Source: Acidovorax benzenivorans (GTDB taxonomy: Bacteria; Pseudomonadota; Gammaproteobacteria; Burkholderiales; Burkholderiaceae_C). Taken from it: 64,000 nucleotides of DNA. Location: the NCBI RefSeq assembly GCF_028680575.1, contig NZ_JAPCKI010000023.1:1-64000 (forward strand). The letters run 5' to 3'. The position numbers were made by a program, and so were the translations under genes. The notes under the pieces are model-generated. The model ran no database searches, was not told the DNA's origin, and worked only from the letters and a program-made list of their open reading frames with translations. Positions 1 to 7,514 of this stretch are shown here, one piece after another. The number at the start of each line of letters is the position of its first letter. Position 1 is the first letter of the stretch.

Positions 1-69
1 GCCCGGGCGCACGGAACTCAAGCTCCGGCGGTCGGGAATCGTGGCAATCAACTTGTCGTAGGTACGCAT
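1..69 (-). CDS. Partial ORF of unknown function running off the left edge
   Basis: An ATG at 69 on the minus strand opens a frame that stays open for 23 codons to the window edge and begins MRTYDKLIATIPDRRSL. I do not recognise the family from this fragment. No clear Shine-Dalgarno sequence precedes it. It lies 25 bases downstream of a minus-strand hairpin with a T-tract and about 107 bases downstream of a possible 14-codon leader ORF. That layout would fit an attenuated gene, but the protein is too short here to test it. Confidence 0.35.
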   Translation of the reverse strand, partial: MRTYDKLIATIPDRRSLSSVRPG

Positions 70-90
70 GGGTTGGTCCGTGGTGTGAAA

Positions 91-125
91 AACAAAAAAC
101 CCCGGAAGGGGAGCCTGCCGGGGTT
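91..125 (-). terminator. Intrinsic terminator or attenuator hairpin (minus strand)
   Basis: The 8-bp arms AACCCCGG (98-105) and CCGGGGTT (118-125) pair around a 12-base loop. On the minus strand the hairpin is followed by a run of six T, one G and further T. It lies between a possible leader ORF and the partial gene at the left edge, so it may be an attenuator rather than an end-of-operon terminator. Confidence 0.7.
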
Positions 126-175
126 CTATTAACCGGAAGGCGCGCAGCCCTCCGATACGCAATCGAGGGGCGCAA

Positions 176-220
176 CTAAGTGGCGAACGATGCCTTGATC
201 ATGTTGGTGAGAATTTTCAT
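176..220 (-). CDS. Possible 14-codon leader peptide
   Basis: A minus-strand ATG at 220 opens MKILTNMIKASFAT followed by TAG. A GAGGAGG run lies about 13 bases upstream, which is rather far for a ribosome binding site. The only support is position: a short ORF, then an intrinsic terminator-like hairpin (91-125), then another start codon at 69. The peptide has no run of a single amino acid typical of biosynthetic attenuators. It could be a chance ORF. Confidence 0.25.
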   Translation of the reverse strand: MKILTNMIKASFAT

Positions 221-743
221 AAGGAAGAATTATCCTCCTCGCGGAAAAAGCTTGCAAGCGACCGCGTTGTGGCTGTCGGCTTCAGGCTGTTGCGGTCGTT
301 CAGTGCGAGTCGCCGAATGACCGGTCGGGTTAAAAAGTGGAAATTTACCAACTCACGTAACCTGTGGTTAGAAGTGGGTACTACCGCCCGTGGACGTGCA
401 ATTGCGCGACCGCCGGAGCGACTGAATTGCCGACTAGATTTCAGTCTGCTCGGAGATTTCAAGCGCATCATCGACCTCAATGCCGAGATAGCGCACGGTT
501 GCTACCGGCTGCCGTGCTTACGAGCCCGAGTATCGAGGGGCTTGATTTTTTGTGGTCCTTGCCAGCGCTTGAGCCCGGGAATTGGCGGGACGCCTGACTT
601 GAGAAGTCCTGCTAACGGGAACGCACGCGACGCGGCCACCATCGCAACGTCGATGCATTTGGAAGCGACTTTTTCCGCTGCTGCTTTCGCTCCGTACATA
701 TGGCGACAAGCGCCCCTCGAGGGCGCTCTCTGTTTCAACCTTC
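221..743. other. Intergenic region without a convincing gene; contains one hairpin
   Basis: ORFs exist here on both strands but have no recognisable domain, no good ribosome binding site and mutual overlap. The one structure I see is an inverted repeat AGCGCCC (709-715) / GGGCGCT (721-727). It lies just past the stop of the CusF-like gene and may end the minus-strand copper operon, although no T-tract follows. A hairpin with similar sequence lies past the Met-rich gene at 18171-18194. Confidence 0.5.
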
Positions 744-1085
744 TTACTTGGCAGGTTCAATGGCGGTAACAACCATCTTTCCCCCCTCGCTGACCACCAT
801 AAATCGGATCTTGTCACCAGCTTGCGTCTTGTCGAGCAGCGCCTTGTCCTTGGCTGTGAAAACCATGGTCATACCCGGCATCTCCAAATGCTTGATGTCA
901 CCGTGCTTGATGGTGATCTTTCCCGCATCCTTATCGATCTTGCGCACCTCTCCATCCGTCATTGAGGCGGATGCCATGGCTGAGGGTTTACCGGCTTCGG
1001 CCGAGGCCTGCGCAATCGCGGACATTGGCAAAAGAGTGGTCAACGACAGCGCAATGCTGAGCAGAAAGGTATGTGCGTTTTTCAT
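744..1085 (-). CDS. cusF: CusF-like periplasmic copper-binding protein
   Basis: A 113-residue secreted protein with a signal peptide (about residues 1-25, ending SAIAQA) and one CusF-type OB-fold domain. CusF proteins carry Cu(I)/Ag(I) in the periplasm and hand it to CusB. The ligand motif EMPGMTM supplies Met72 and Met74, with His61 upstream. The Trp that caps the copper in E. coli CusF is Met69 here. It is the last gene of the minus-strand operon, 37 bases after copI, which places it with periplasmic copper oxidation and binding. Family assignment is firm; pairing with the CusCBA system at 11.8-17.8 kb is inferred. Confidence 0.85.
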   Translation of the reverse strand: MKNAHTFLLSIALSLTTLLPMSAIAQASAEAGKPSAMASASMTDGEVRKIDKDAGKITIKHGDIKHLEMPGMTMVFTAKDKALLDKTQAGDKIRFMVVSEGGKMVVTAIEPAK

Positions 1086-1122
1086 ATGAAATCCTTATTC
1101 AGTGGCTGAGAGAAATAGCTGC

Positions 1123-1608
1123 TTACTTCTTGACCACAGTGACCTGACCTTTCATGCCAGCGTCGTAGTGGCCCGGATAAAGGCAGGCAAACTTGACTTC
1201 ACCCGCCTTTGTGAACTGCCAGATGATTTCGCCCTGCTTGCTGGGAGCAAGCGACAGCTTGCTGGGTTCGTCATGCTCCATATCCGGGAATTTCTTCATC
1301 GTTTCGTAGTGTTCCTTCAGCTCGGCCTCGGTTCCCAAGCTGAATTCGTGTTTGACCTGACCACTGTTTTTGATCACGAACTTGATGGTTTCTCCCTGTT
1401 TGACGGATATGGCAGCAGGTGTGAAGCGCATGGTGTCAGCCATGTCTACGTTGATCGTGCGGGTCACCTTGGCAGCCTTGCCGGGTTGACCTATGGCTGA
1501 CTCCTCGCTTCCATGGCCATGGCCACCACTGTGGGCACCACCTGCAAAGCTGTTGAAAGACAAGGCCATCAGGGCGGAGGCTGCGATCAGGGAAAGTGTG
1601 CGTTTCAT
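1123..1608 (-). CDS. copI: Periplasmic cupredoxin CopI
   Basis: A 161-residue protein with signal peptide (about 1-22), a short His-rich segment (residues 26-32, HSGGHGH) and one cupredoxin domain. Type-1 copper ligands are visible as His87 (QVKHEF) and the C-terminal Cys142-X4-His147-X4-Met152 set. The conserved KKFPDMEHDEP stretch and the QPGKAAKV start of the domain match CopI proteins of betaproteobacteria, which are needed for copper tolerance, especially in air. It sits between the multicopper oxidase (33 bases upstream) and the CusF-like gene. The symbol rests on similarity and context. Confidence 0.8.
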   Translation of the reverse strand: MKRTLSLIAASALMALSFNSFAGGAHSGGHGHGSEESAIGQPGKAAKVTRTINVDMADTMRFTPAAISVKQGETIKFVIKNSGQVKHEFSLGTEAELKEHYETMKKFPDMEHDEPSKLSLAPSKQGEIIWQFTKAGEVKFACLYPGHYDAGMKGQVTVVKK

Positions 1609-1641
1609 TTTTACCTTGTGTAGTGGTCAGGAACTGGGTGA

Positions 1642-3054
1642 TCAGTGGCCGCTGTGCGGCGAGGGTTTTTTGACCTTGACGACGGTGTCCGAACTGCGCT
1701 TCTCTTTGAGGGGCATGGACTGACCGCCTTCGGCCTGGAAGCGCGCAGGCTCAGAGATCGGGCCGGTGTATTCGTACGCAACCGTGCCCACAGGGTTCTT
1801 GTACCAACCCGGGTTCTTGTAGTCTCCAGGCTTCTGGTCGCGGCGCACCTTTAAGACACTGAACATGCCCCCCATCTCGACTGATCCGAAGGGGCCTTCT
1901 CCCGTCATCATGGGAATGGTGTTATCCGGAATGGGCATCTCCATCTCCGTCATGTCTGCCATACCCCGCTCGCCCATGACCATGTAATCAGGGATCAGGT
2001 CGTTGATCTTCTTGGCAACACCCCGGTGGTCTACGCCAATCAGGGTGGGTATGTTGTGTCCCATCGCGTTCATGGTGTGGTGGCTCTTGTGGCAGTGAAA
2101 TGCCCAGTCGCCTTCTTCGTCCGCGACGAATTCGATCTGGCGCATCTGGCCCACGGCCACATCGGCGGTTACCTCATAGAGACGGGTGCTCTTTGGCGTA
2201 GGACCACCATCCGTGCCTGTGACCAAAAACTCATGGCCATGCAAATGCATGGGGTGATTGGTCATGGTCAGGTTGCCGACGCGGATGCGTACCTTGTCGT
2301 TGAGCCGGACGTTCAATGAATCGATGCCAGGAAAGATGCGGCTGTTCCATGTCCACAGATTGAAGTTCAGCATTTCCGCAACCCGGGGGGTCGCGGCGCC
2401 GGGTTCAATGTCGTAGGCACTCAGCAGGAAACAGAAGTCGCGTTGCACCTCATCAATAAGAGGATGTTTGGCTTTGGGGTGGGTGATCCACAAGCCCATC
2501 ATGCCCATGGCCATTTGCGTCATTTCATCGGCATGCGGGTGGTACATGAAGGTGCCAGGACGGCGTGCCACGAATTCGTAGACAAAGGTCTTGCCAGGCT
2601 GAATGGCGGGCTGGTTCAGGCCTGCCACGCCATCCATGCCATTGGGCAAGCGCTGCCCATGCCAGTGGATGCTGGTGTGCTCGGGCAGCTTGTTGGTCAC
2701 GAAAATGCGAATTCGATCACCTTCCACGACTTCGATGGTGGGGCCGGGACTCTGGCCGTTGTATCCCCACAGATGGGTCTTCATACCTGGGGCCATTTCT
2801 CGCACCACCGGCTCTGCCACCAGGTGGAACTCCTTGACCCCTTGGTTCATGCGCCAGGGCAGCGTCCAGCCATTGAGCGTGACCACCGGGTTGTAGGGGC
2901 GGCCGGAGTTGGGCACTAGAGGTGCCATGGTGTCCGCGCTGGTCTGGAAAACTGGCTCAGGCAGAGCGGCCATCGCCAGACGGCTCACACTCGCTGCCGC
3001 CACGGCCCCTCCAGCAATGCCAGCAAACCGGAAAAAATCTCTTCTTGAATTCAT
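1642..3054 (-). CDS. Tat-exported multicopper oxidase with Met-rich C-terminal tail
   Basis: The start chosen is ATG 3054, behind AAGGA and directly before a twin-arginine signal (MNSRRDFFRFAG); an upstream in-frame ATG would overlap the preceding gene. The 470-residue protein has all copper motifs: HWHG (130-133), HPHADE (172-177), HPMHLHGHEF (267-276) and HCH-X3-H-X4-M (320-331, type-1 ligands Cys321, His326, Met331). The family oxidises Cu(I) to the less toxic Cu(II) in the periplasm. Residues after about 345 extend beyond the last cupredoxin domain and are rich in Met. It lies in an operon with a TolC-like protein and CopI. It is CopA-like in role, but shorter than classical PcoA/CopA. 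Confidence 0.85.
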   Translation of the reverse strand: MNSRRDFFRFAGIAGGAVAAASVSRLAMAALPEPVFQTSADTMAPLVPNSGRPYNPVVTLNGWTLPWRMNQGVKEFHLVAEPVVREMAPGMKTHLWGYNGQSPGPTIEVVEGDRIRIFVTNKLPEHTSIHWHGQRLPNGMDGVAGLNQPAIQPGKTFVYEFVARRPGTFMYHPHADEMTQMAMGMMGLWITHPKAKHPLIDEVQRDFCFLLSAYDIEPGAATPRVAEMLNFNLWTWNSRIFPGIDSLNVRLNDKVRIRVGNLTMTNHPMHLHGHEFLVTGTDGGPTPKSTRLYEVTADVAVGQMRQIEFVADEEGDWAFHCHKSHHTMNAMGHNIPTLIGVDHRGVAKKINDLIPDYMVMGERGMADMTEMEMPIPDNTIPMMTGEGPFGSVEMGGMFSVLKVRRDQKPGDYKNPGWYKNPVGTVAYEYTGPISEPARFQAEGGQSMPLKEKRSSDTVVKVKKPSPHSGH

Positions 3055-3073
3055 GTTGGTTTCCTTGAGGGAA

Positions 3074-4507
3074 TCAGTGGCCTGCACCAGTTTCGGCAGC
3101 GGATGCACCGCCGCCCGAGACGCCAGCGCTGGTGGGCTTGCCAATAAGAGAAGCCTGAAGAGCAGCGTCCGCCAGCCAGAACTGCTGTTGGGAATTGAGG
3201 GCTGCCATCACCGAGTTCACCTGATCGCGGGAGTCAGCAAGCAACTCGAAAACGCTGATCAGCATCCCGTTGTAGCGAAGCTGGTTTTCTTCGGAGATGG
3301 TTTTTCGTAGTGGGATTACTTCGTCGCGATGGTGGCGCGCGATGTCATACGCCGTGCGGTACGCGGAATAGCTCTCGCGCAAGTTCGAGCCTGCAGCGCG
3401 AGCTGTGGCCTCCAGGCGGTTGGCTGCGGCCAGGGTTTGCGCGCTCATGGAATCGCGTCGCATGCCACCCCAGTCGAAGATCGGCAGCTGCAGACTGATC
3501 TCGAAGCCGCGCCGTGTGGAGTGGGTGTTCTCGGCTGCATCGAAGACAGAGTCGCGCCGTACACCCAGTTCGATGTCCGTGAAGGTCGTGATCGCGTTCC
3601 AGCCTTGTGTGCGTGCGGCTGCGTCGTAGTCGGCCTTCGCAATCTGCAGATCCAGCCGTCCCTTGGACGCCTGGCGGCCAGCGTCCGATGGGGATAGCGG
3701 CTCCTTGGGCAGTGTAGGCAGGCGCTCAGGCAACTTGAGCTGTTGGGCTTGGTTGTCGTCCAGGCCCAGCAGCCGCACCAGCTCCTCACGGGCTGCGGTG
3801 ACTTGGTGCTGAGCGGTGGCTAACTGGGTCGCTGTGTCGGCATAGAACGCTTGCTGGCGTGCACGGTCAAGCTTGTTGAAATTGCCCACTGACTGCATGC
3901 GCTTGGCCAGTTCAGCACTGGCTTGGGCGCTGGCGAAGACCTGCTCGGTGTAAGTCAGCGTCTGTTGTGCGGCGACAGCGCGGACCCAGGCCTGGCGCAC
4001 CTGCGTCACTTGGTCCACCACGTCGCTACTCAAGCGTAACTGGGTCTGCTTGATTCGCTGCTCGGCAATACCTTTGCGTGTTGGCAAGGTCAGCAGATCC
4101 AGCAGGCCGAAGGACAGGAGTCGACCGATCTCCGTCTCGCTACCCAGGCGAACCCGCTCCAGGCTCAAAATGGGGTTAGCGATGCGGCTGGACTGGGCTG
4201 CTGTGGAAGCGTCCACCCAGTTTTGGGCCACGAGGGCCTGCATGGATGGGCTATTGACCAATGCAAGTTGCACAGCATCCTTTTGGCTCAGCGGTTTGGC
4301 CAGCAGGTCCGAGGCGCGCTGGCGCAAGGCATCGCGTTCGTTCTGGTCCCGGGCCAAGGTGAGCTGGCCGTCCGTGAAGTTGCTTGCTGTTGCATTGGCG
4401 CTGGATAGGTTCTGCTCCAGATTCACGCTGGCGCAGCCAGACAAGACCGCAACTGCCGCCACGACGATCACGAGTTTGGTGCGAGGCATGTGCAAGGGGC
4501 GGCTCAT
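3074..4507 (-). CDS. TolC-family outer-membrane lipoprotein
   Basis: A 477-residue outer-membrane efflux factor. Its ATG (4507) overlaps the stop of the preceding gene as ATGA, which fixes this start over a longer in-frame one. A lipoprotein signal ends in the lipobox LSGC (Cys25). Two long helical repeats typical of TolC/CusC follow (for example ALVNSPSMQALVAQNWVD and the FDWGGMRRDSM segment). No RND pump or adaptor lies in this operon, unlike the separate CusCBA set at 11.8-17.8 kb. It may serve a pump elsewhere or the secreted copper proteins of this operon. Confidence 0.85.
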   Translation of the reverse strand: MSRPLHMPRTKLVIVVAAVAVLSGCASVNLEQNLSSANATASNFTDGQLTLARDQNERDALRQRASDLLAKPLSQKDAVQLALVNSPSMQALVAQNWVDASTAAQSSRIANPILSLERVRLGSETEIGRLLSFGLLDLLTLPTRKGIAEQRIKQTQLRLSSDVVDQVTQVRQAWVRAVAAQQTLTYTEQVFASAQASAELAKRMQSVGNFNKLDRARQQAFYADTATQLATAQHQVTAAREELVRLLGLDDNQAQQLKLPERLPTLPKEPLSPSDAGRQASKGRLDLQIAKADYDAAARTQGWNAITTFTDIELGVRRDSVFDAAENTHSTRRGFEISLQLPIFDWGGMRRDSMSAQTLAAANRLEATARAAGSNLRESYSAYRTAYDIARHHRDEVIPLRKTISEENQLRYNGMLISVFELLADSRDQVNSVMAALNSQQQFWLADAALQASLIGKPTSAGVSGGGASAAETGAGH

Positions 4508-4821
4508 TGCTTGCCCCCATGGTGCGCGTCGTGGCCCTGTGCGGGCTGATCCTGCCCGGTTGTCGGTGCTGTCTGGCGCATTTCCTTTGCGTAGGTACGC
4601 CATCCTCCGATCTCGCCCGCCTTGTCATTAGCTGTCTTCCAGGGCTGGACGGATTGCTCTTTATAGGCCTCGTAGCCCGAGAGGACTGATCGGTACGAAA
4701 ACTGGTAGTCCACCTTCGCGGTATCGCCCCCTGTCATTTGTGCGAATGCCAGGGATGGCGTCATTGCGGCGGCGGCCAGCCAGCGGCTTGAGCGAGGACG
4801 TGAAAGCCAGAAAATTTTCAT
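4504..4821 (-). CDS. Secreted copper-operon protein of unknown function, His-rich C terminus
   Basis: A 105-residue protein with a signal peptide ending near SLAFA (about residue 27), a mid region with the aromatic-rich VDYQFSYRSVLSGYEAYK and a tail with HDAHHGGK. I do not recognise a named domain. It is the first gene of the minus-strand copper operon and is translationally coupled (ATGA) to the TolC-like gene. A periplasmic metal-binding role is plausible from the tail and the operon. That role is inference. Confidence 0.75.
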   Translation of the reverse strand: MKIFWLSRPRSSRWLAAAAMTPSLAFAQMTGGDTAKVDYQFSYRSVLSGYEAYKEQSVQPWKTANDKAGEIGGWRTYAKEMRQTAPTTGQDQPAQGHDAHHGGKQ

Positions 4822-4889
4822 AGATTCACCATGCGTTCTTGATGCCGGTCATTGTGTGAGCCGCTGGCTTCCAACGACATACCGGCTTC

Positions 4890-4905
4890 ATTACATCTTT
4901 GTTAT
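4890..4905. promoter_or_regulatory. Candidate CopR/CusR operator between divergent operons
   Basis: The sequence ATTACATCTTTGTTATG holds an imperfect dyad, TTACA and TGTTA separated by 4 bases. It resembles the boxes bound by OmpR-family copper regulators (TTACA-N4-TGTAA type). It lies in the 146-base gap between the minus-strand copper operon (start 4821) and copR (start 4968), where one site could control both. No footprint evidence is available. Confidence 0.45.
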
Positions 4906-4967
4906 GTTCAAGAAAGCCTGCGATCTGCGAGCACACTTGCGGCCACGCGCAGTGCTGGGGAGACCGC

Positions 4968-5654
4968 ATGAAAATTTTGGTAGTCGAGGATGAAATCAAA
5001 ACGGGCGAGTACCTGCGCCAAGGGCTGCGCGAGGCGGGGTTCAATGCCGATCTGGTCCGCAACGGCGTGGATGGCCTGCACCTGGCAAAGAGCGGTGATT
5101 ACGACCTGGTGATCCTGGACGTAATGCTTCCAGGGATGGACGGATGGCAGGTGCTCTCCAAACTGCGCCGTCACGGCCGGGAGATGCCCGTTCTGTTTCT
5201 CACAGCAAAGGACCAAGTGCAAGACCGGGTGAATGGCCTGGAACTCGGTGCTGATGACTATCTGATCAAACCGTTTTCCTTTGCCGAATTGCTGGCGCGC
5301 GTGCGCACTATCCTGCGACGCGGGCGGAATGGCACGGAGGTGACGGTCCTGCAGGTATCCGACCTCGAACTGGATCTTCTGCGCCGGCGCGTAAACCGCT
5401 CGGGCAAGCGCATCGACCTCACTGCCAAGGAGTTCGGACTCCTGGAGTTGCTGATGCGCCGCCAAGGGGAAATCCTACCTCGCTCCCTGATCGCATCTCA
5501 GGTGTGGGGCATGAATTTCGACAGCGACTCCAATGTGATTGAGGTGGCAATGCGAAGGCTTCGGGCCAAGATCGATGACGCCTACGATACCAAGCTGATC
5601 CAGACGGTACGGGGCATGGGATATGTGCTTGAGGCACCTCAGGAGCCTGTGTGA
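4968..5654 (+). CDS. copR: Copper-responsive response regulator CopR/CusR
   Basis: A 228-residue OmpR/PhoB-family regulator. The receiver domain (1-120) has acidic residues at 8-9, phosphoacceptor Asp51 ([12 protein letters not shown]), Thr79 and Lys101. The winged-helix domain (about 130-225) ends in the typical [13 protein letters not shown] 4968 is chosen because it starts the conserved MKILVVEDE; the upstream extension is not conserved in type. The gene is divergent from the periplasmic copper operon and its stop overlaps the sensor kinase start as GTGA. CusR/CopR proteins activate copper efflux and oxidation genes. Confidence 0.88.
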   Translation: MKILVVEDEIKTGEYLRQGLREAGFNADLVRNGVDGLHLAKSGDYDLVILDVMLPGMDGWQVLSKLRRHGREMPVLFLTAKDQVQDRVNGLELGADDYLIKPFSFAELLARVRTILRRGRNGTEVTVLQVSDLELDLLRRRVNRSGKRIDLTAKEFGLLELLMRRQGEILPRSLIASQVWGMNFDSDSNVIEVAMRRLRAKIDDAYDTKLIQTVRGMGYVLEAPQEPV

Positions 5655-7075
5655 GAGTTGGCTACTCGCTCACAACACGACTGACGGTCTTTTTCACTTT
5701 GGCCTCATGTGTCGTGCTCGTCGGGCTGGGGACCCTCGTAGCCATCTCGATTGACCAGCATTTCGTGGAACTGGACCGGGATGCACTGCGTGACAAGATT
5801 CACCTGACACGCGAAGTGATTGGAAAAGCCCAATCGCCTGAGGATCTGCAAGTACGGCTGGACGACGTTCTGCATAGCCATGAAGGTCTATACGTCAGCG
5901 TGCTGCAGGGGGCGCAACCGCTTTACTCGACACCAAACTTCCAGTTTCCACAGGACCTGACCACCCGGACCCAAACAGCTCGCTTGGGAGTTGCGTCGTG
6001 GCAAACCAAGGACCGCGAGTACCGGGGAATGTCCGAGTCCGTGTCGTTACCGGGCACCACTGCTACACCGCTCCAGATTTGGGTCGCATTGGACATTGCA
6101 CACCACAAGCATTTCATGCAAGACCTCATTTGGGTGCTCGTGGGCTATGTGGCATTGGCAACGCTAGTGGCCGGGATCCTGGGCTGGTGGGCCGCCAAGA
6201 ATGGCTTGGCTCCCCTTCGCGCCATGCGGTCCCGCGCTATGGCTATTACTGCGCAGCGGCTAGACGAGCGGATGCCCACTCAAGAGTTTCCTGTAGAGAT
6301 GGCAGACCTTGCTACCACTCTCAACGAAATGCTCCGCCGACTGAAGGAAGGGTTTGATCGTCTATCCGAATTTTCTTCGGACTTGGCCCATGAGCTGCGT
6401 ACGCCCATTAACAACCTGATGACGCAGACGCAGGTAACGCTCAGCCAGACCCGGTCGCCAGGGGAATACCGGGACATCCTGGCCTCTAACGCCGAGGAAT
6501 ACCAGCGCCTGGCCAGGATGATCGCCGACATGCTGTTCCTGGCGAAGGCTGACCACGGGCTCATCCTACCCAGCTTGGAAAAAATCGCAGTTCACGATGA
6601 AGCACAGGCTCTGTTTGATTTCTATGAGGCGCTCGCCGAAGAAAAACGGGTGCAGTTAAGGCTATCTGGAGAGGCCGAGATCTCCGGCGATCGGCTGATG
6701 CTTCGGCGGGCCCTTAGCAATCTTCTATCCAATGCGATCAGATACACGCCGTCTGGCGAAGACGTAGTCGTTGACATCAAGGGGGACCTTCAAGGAACCA
6801 CGGTGAATGTCCTCAACACAGGGCTGACTATCGATGAACAGATGATTCCTCGGCTGTTTGACCGTTTTTTCCGGGCCGACAAGTCACGAAAGCAACTGGA
6901 TTCAGATGGAGCAGGTCTTGGGTTATCTATCACCCAGGCCATCGTTCATGCGCATCGTGGCCACATTTCGGTGACGTCAAGCCATGGCAAGACGTGCTTC
7001 TCCATGTTTTTCCCTGATGGGCTGAGCGCCGTAAAGCATGCGACACAGATGGATGACCACCGCAAAGCTCATTGA
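5651..7075 (+). CDS. copS: Copper-sensing histidine kinase CopS/CusS
   Basis: A 474-residue membrane kinase starting with GTG 5651, which overlaps the copR stop (GTGA). Two membrane segments (about 12-35 and 160-185) flank a periplasmic sensor region. A HAMP segment follows, then the H-box [11 protein letters not shown] (His247), an N-box [12 protein letters not shown] and the G-box GAGLGLSI. Heavy-metal sensor kinases of this family respond to periplasmic Cu(I)/Ag(I) and phosphorylate CopR. The pair controls at least the divergent copper operon by position. Confidence 0.88.
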   Translation: MRVGYSLTTRLTVFFTLASCVVLVGLGTLVAISIDQHFVELDRDALRDKIHLTREVIGKAQSPEDLQVRLDDVLHSHEGLYVSVLQGAQPLYSTPNFQFPQDLTTRTQTARLGVASWQTKDREYRGMSESVSLPGTTATPLQIWVALDIAHHKHFMQDLIWVLVGYVALATLVAGILGWWAAKNGLAPLRAMRSRAMAITAQRLDERMPTQEFPVEMADLATTLNEMLRRLKEGFDRLSEFSSDLAHELRTPINNLMTQTQVTLSQTRSPGEYRDILASNAEEYQRLARMIADMLFLAKADHGLILPSLEKIAVHDEAQALFDFYEALAEEKRVQLRLSGEAEISGDRLMLRRALSNLLSNAIRYTPSGEDVVVDIKGDLQGTTVNVLNTGLTIDEQMIPRLFDRFFRADKSRKQLDSDGAGLGLSITQAIVHAHRGHISVTSSHGKTCFSMFFPDGLSAVKHATQMDDHRKAH

Positions 7076-7155
7076 CGCCCAAACCTGAAGGCCTCAATAG
7101 GCACCACCTCACGAACCGCCCAGGTGTGAACGTCAAGACCCGTTCACTTAAGCGC

Positions 7156-7186
7156 TTGACCTTCCCCTCGTGTTAAGTCCTATCGT
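7156..7186 (+). promoter_or_regulatory. MerR/CueR-type promoter before the P-type ATPase operon
   Basis: TTGACC (7156-7161) and TATCGT (7181-7186) are separated by 19 bases, the overlong spacer used by MerR-family activators. The spacer begins TTCCCC, so the left half-site ACCTTCCCC equals the one I recall for E. coli copA. The right half-site (GTGTTAAGT) is degenerate. It lies 48 bases before the DUF2933 start. No merR-family gene is in the window, so the regulator must act in trans. Confidence 0.6.
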
Positions 7187-7233
7187 TCCTACAAGGTCCC
7201 ACACGATTTCGTTGCCCCCTCTTGGAGAGCACT

Positions 7234-7473
7234 ATGAACCACGACCACACCGCAGAGCATTTGGACGCTGCAGCCTCCACCGGGTGCAGCAAAAAATTGA
7301 TCGGAGCAGTGATCATGCTTGCGTTCATCGGTGTCTTCTTTCTTCTCAGAGAGCACTGGTCGCATATCGCTGGCTATTGGCCCTACCTGCTCTTGCTGGC
7401 GTGTCCCCTGATGCATCTTCTCCATGGACACGGGGGCCACAGCTCACATAAAGGCAGTTCGGGCCAAAAGTAA
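7234..7473 (+). CDS. DUF2933 small membrane protein
   Basis: A 79-residue protein with an N-terminal His segment (MNHDHTAEH), one or two hydrophobic segments (about 22-38 and 48-62) and a C-terminal His cluster ([12 protein letters not shown]). The pattern matches the DUF2933 family, often found next to heavy-metal P-type ATPases. ATG 7234 is preceded by GGAGAG at good spacing; an upstream in-frame TTG is less likely. It lies 41 bases before the ATPase and shares the MerR-type promoter. Function is unknown; an accessory role in metal handling at the membrane is inferred. Confidence 0.75.
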   Translation: MNHDHTAEHLDAAASTGCSKKLIGAVIMLAFIGVFFLLREHWSHIAGYWPYLLLLACPLMHLLHGHGGHSSHKGSSGQK

Positions 7474-7514
7474 CCCTGCTCAGGACACCCAACACATCAA
7501 CCGGAGTTCCATCC

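Noticed and set aside
269-769. ORF of 166 codons on the plus strand in the left intergenic region, with overlapping ORFs on both strands
   Set aside because: No recognisable domain, no ribosome binding site, and it runs into the antisense of the CusF-like gene.
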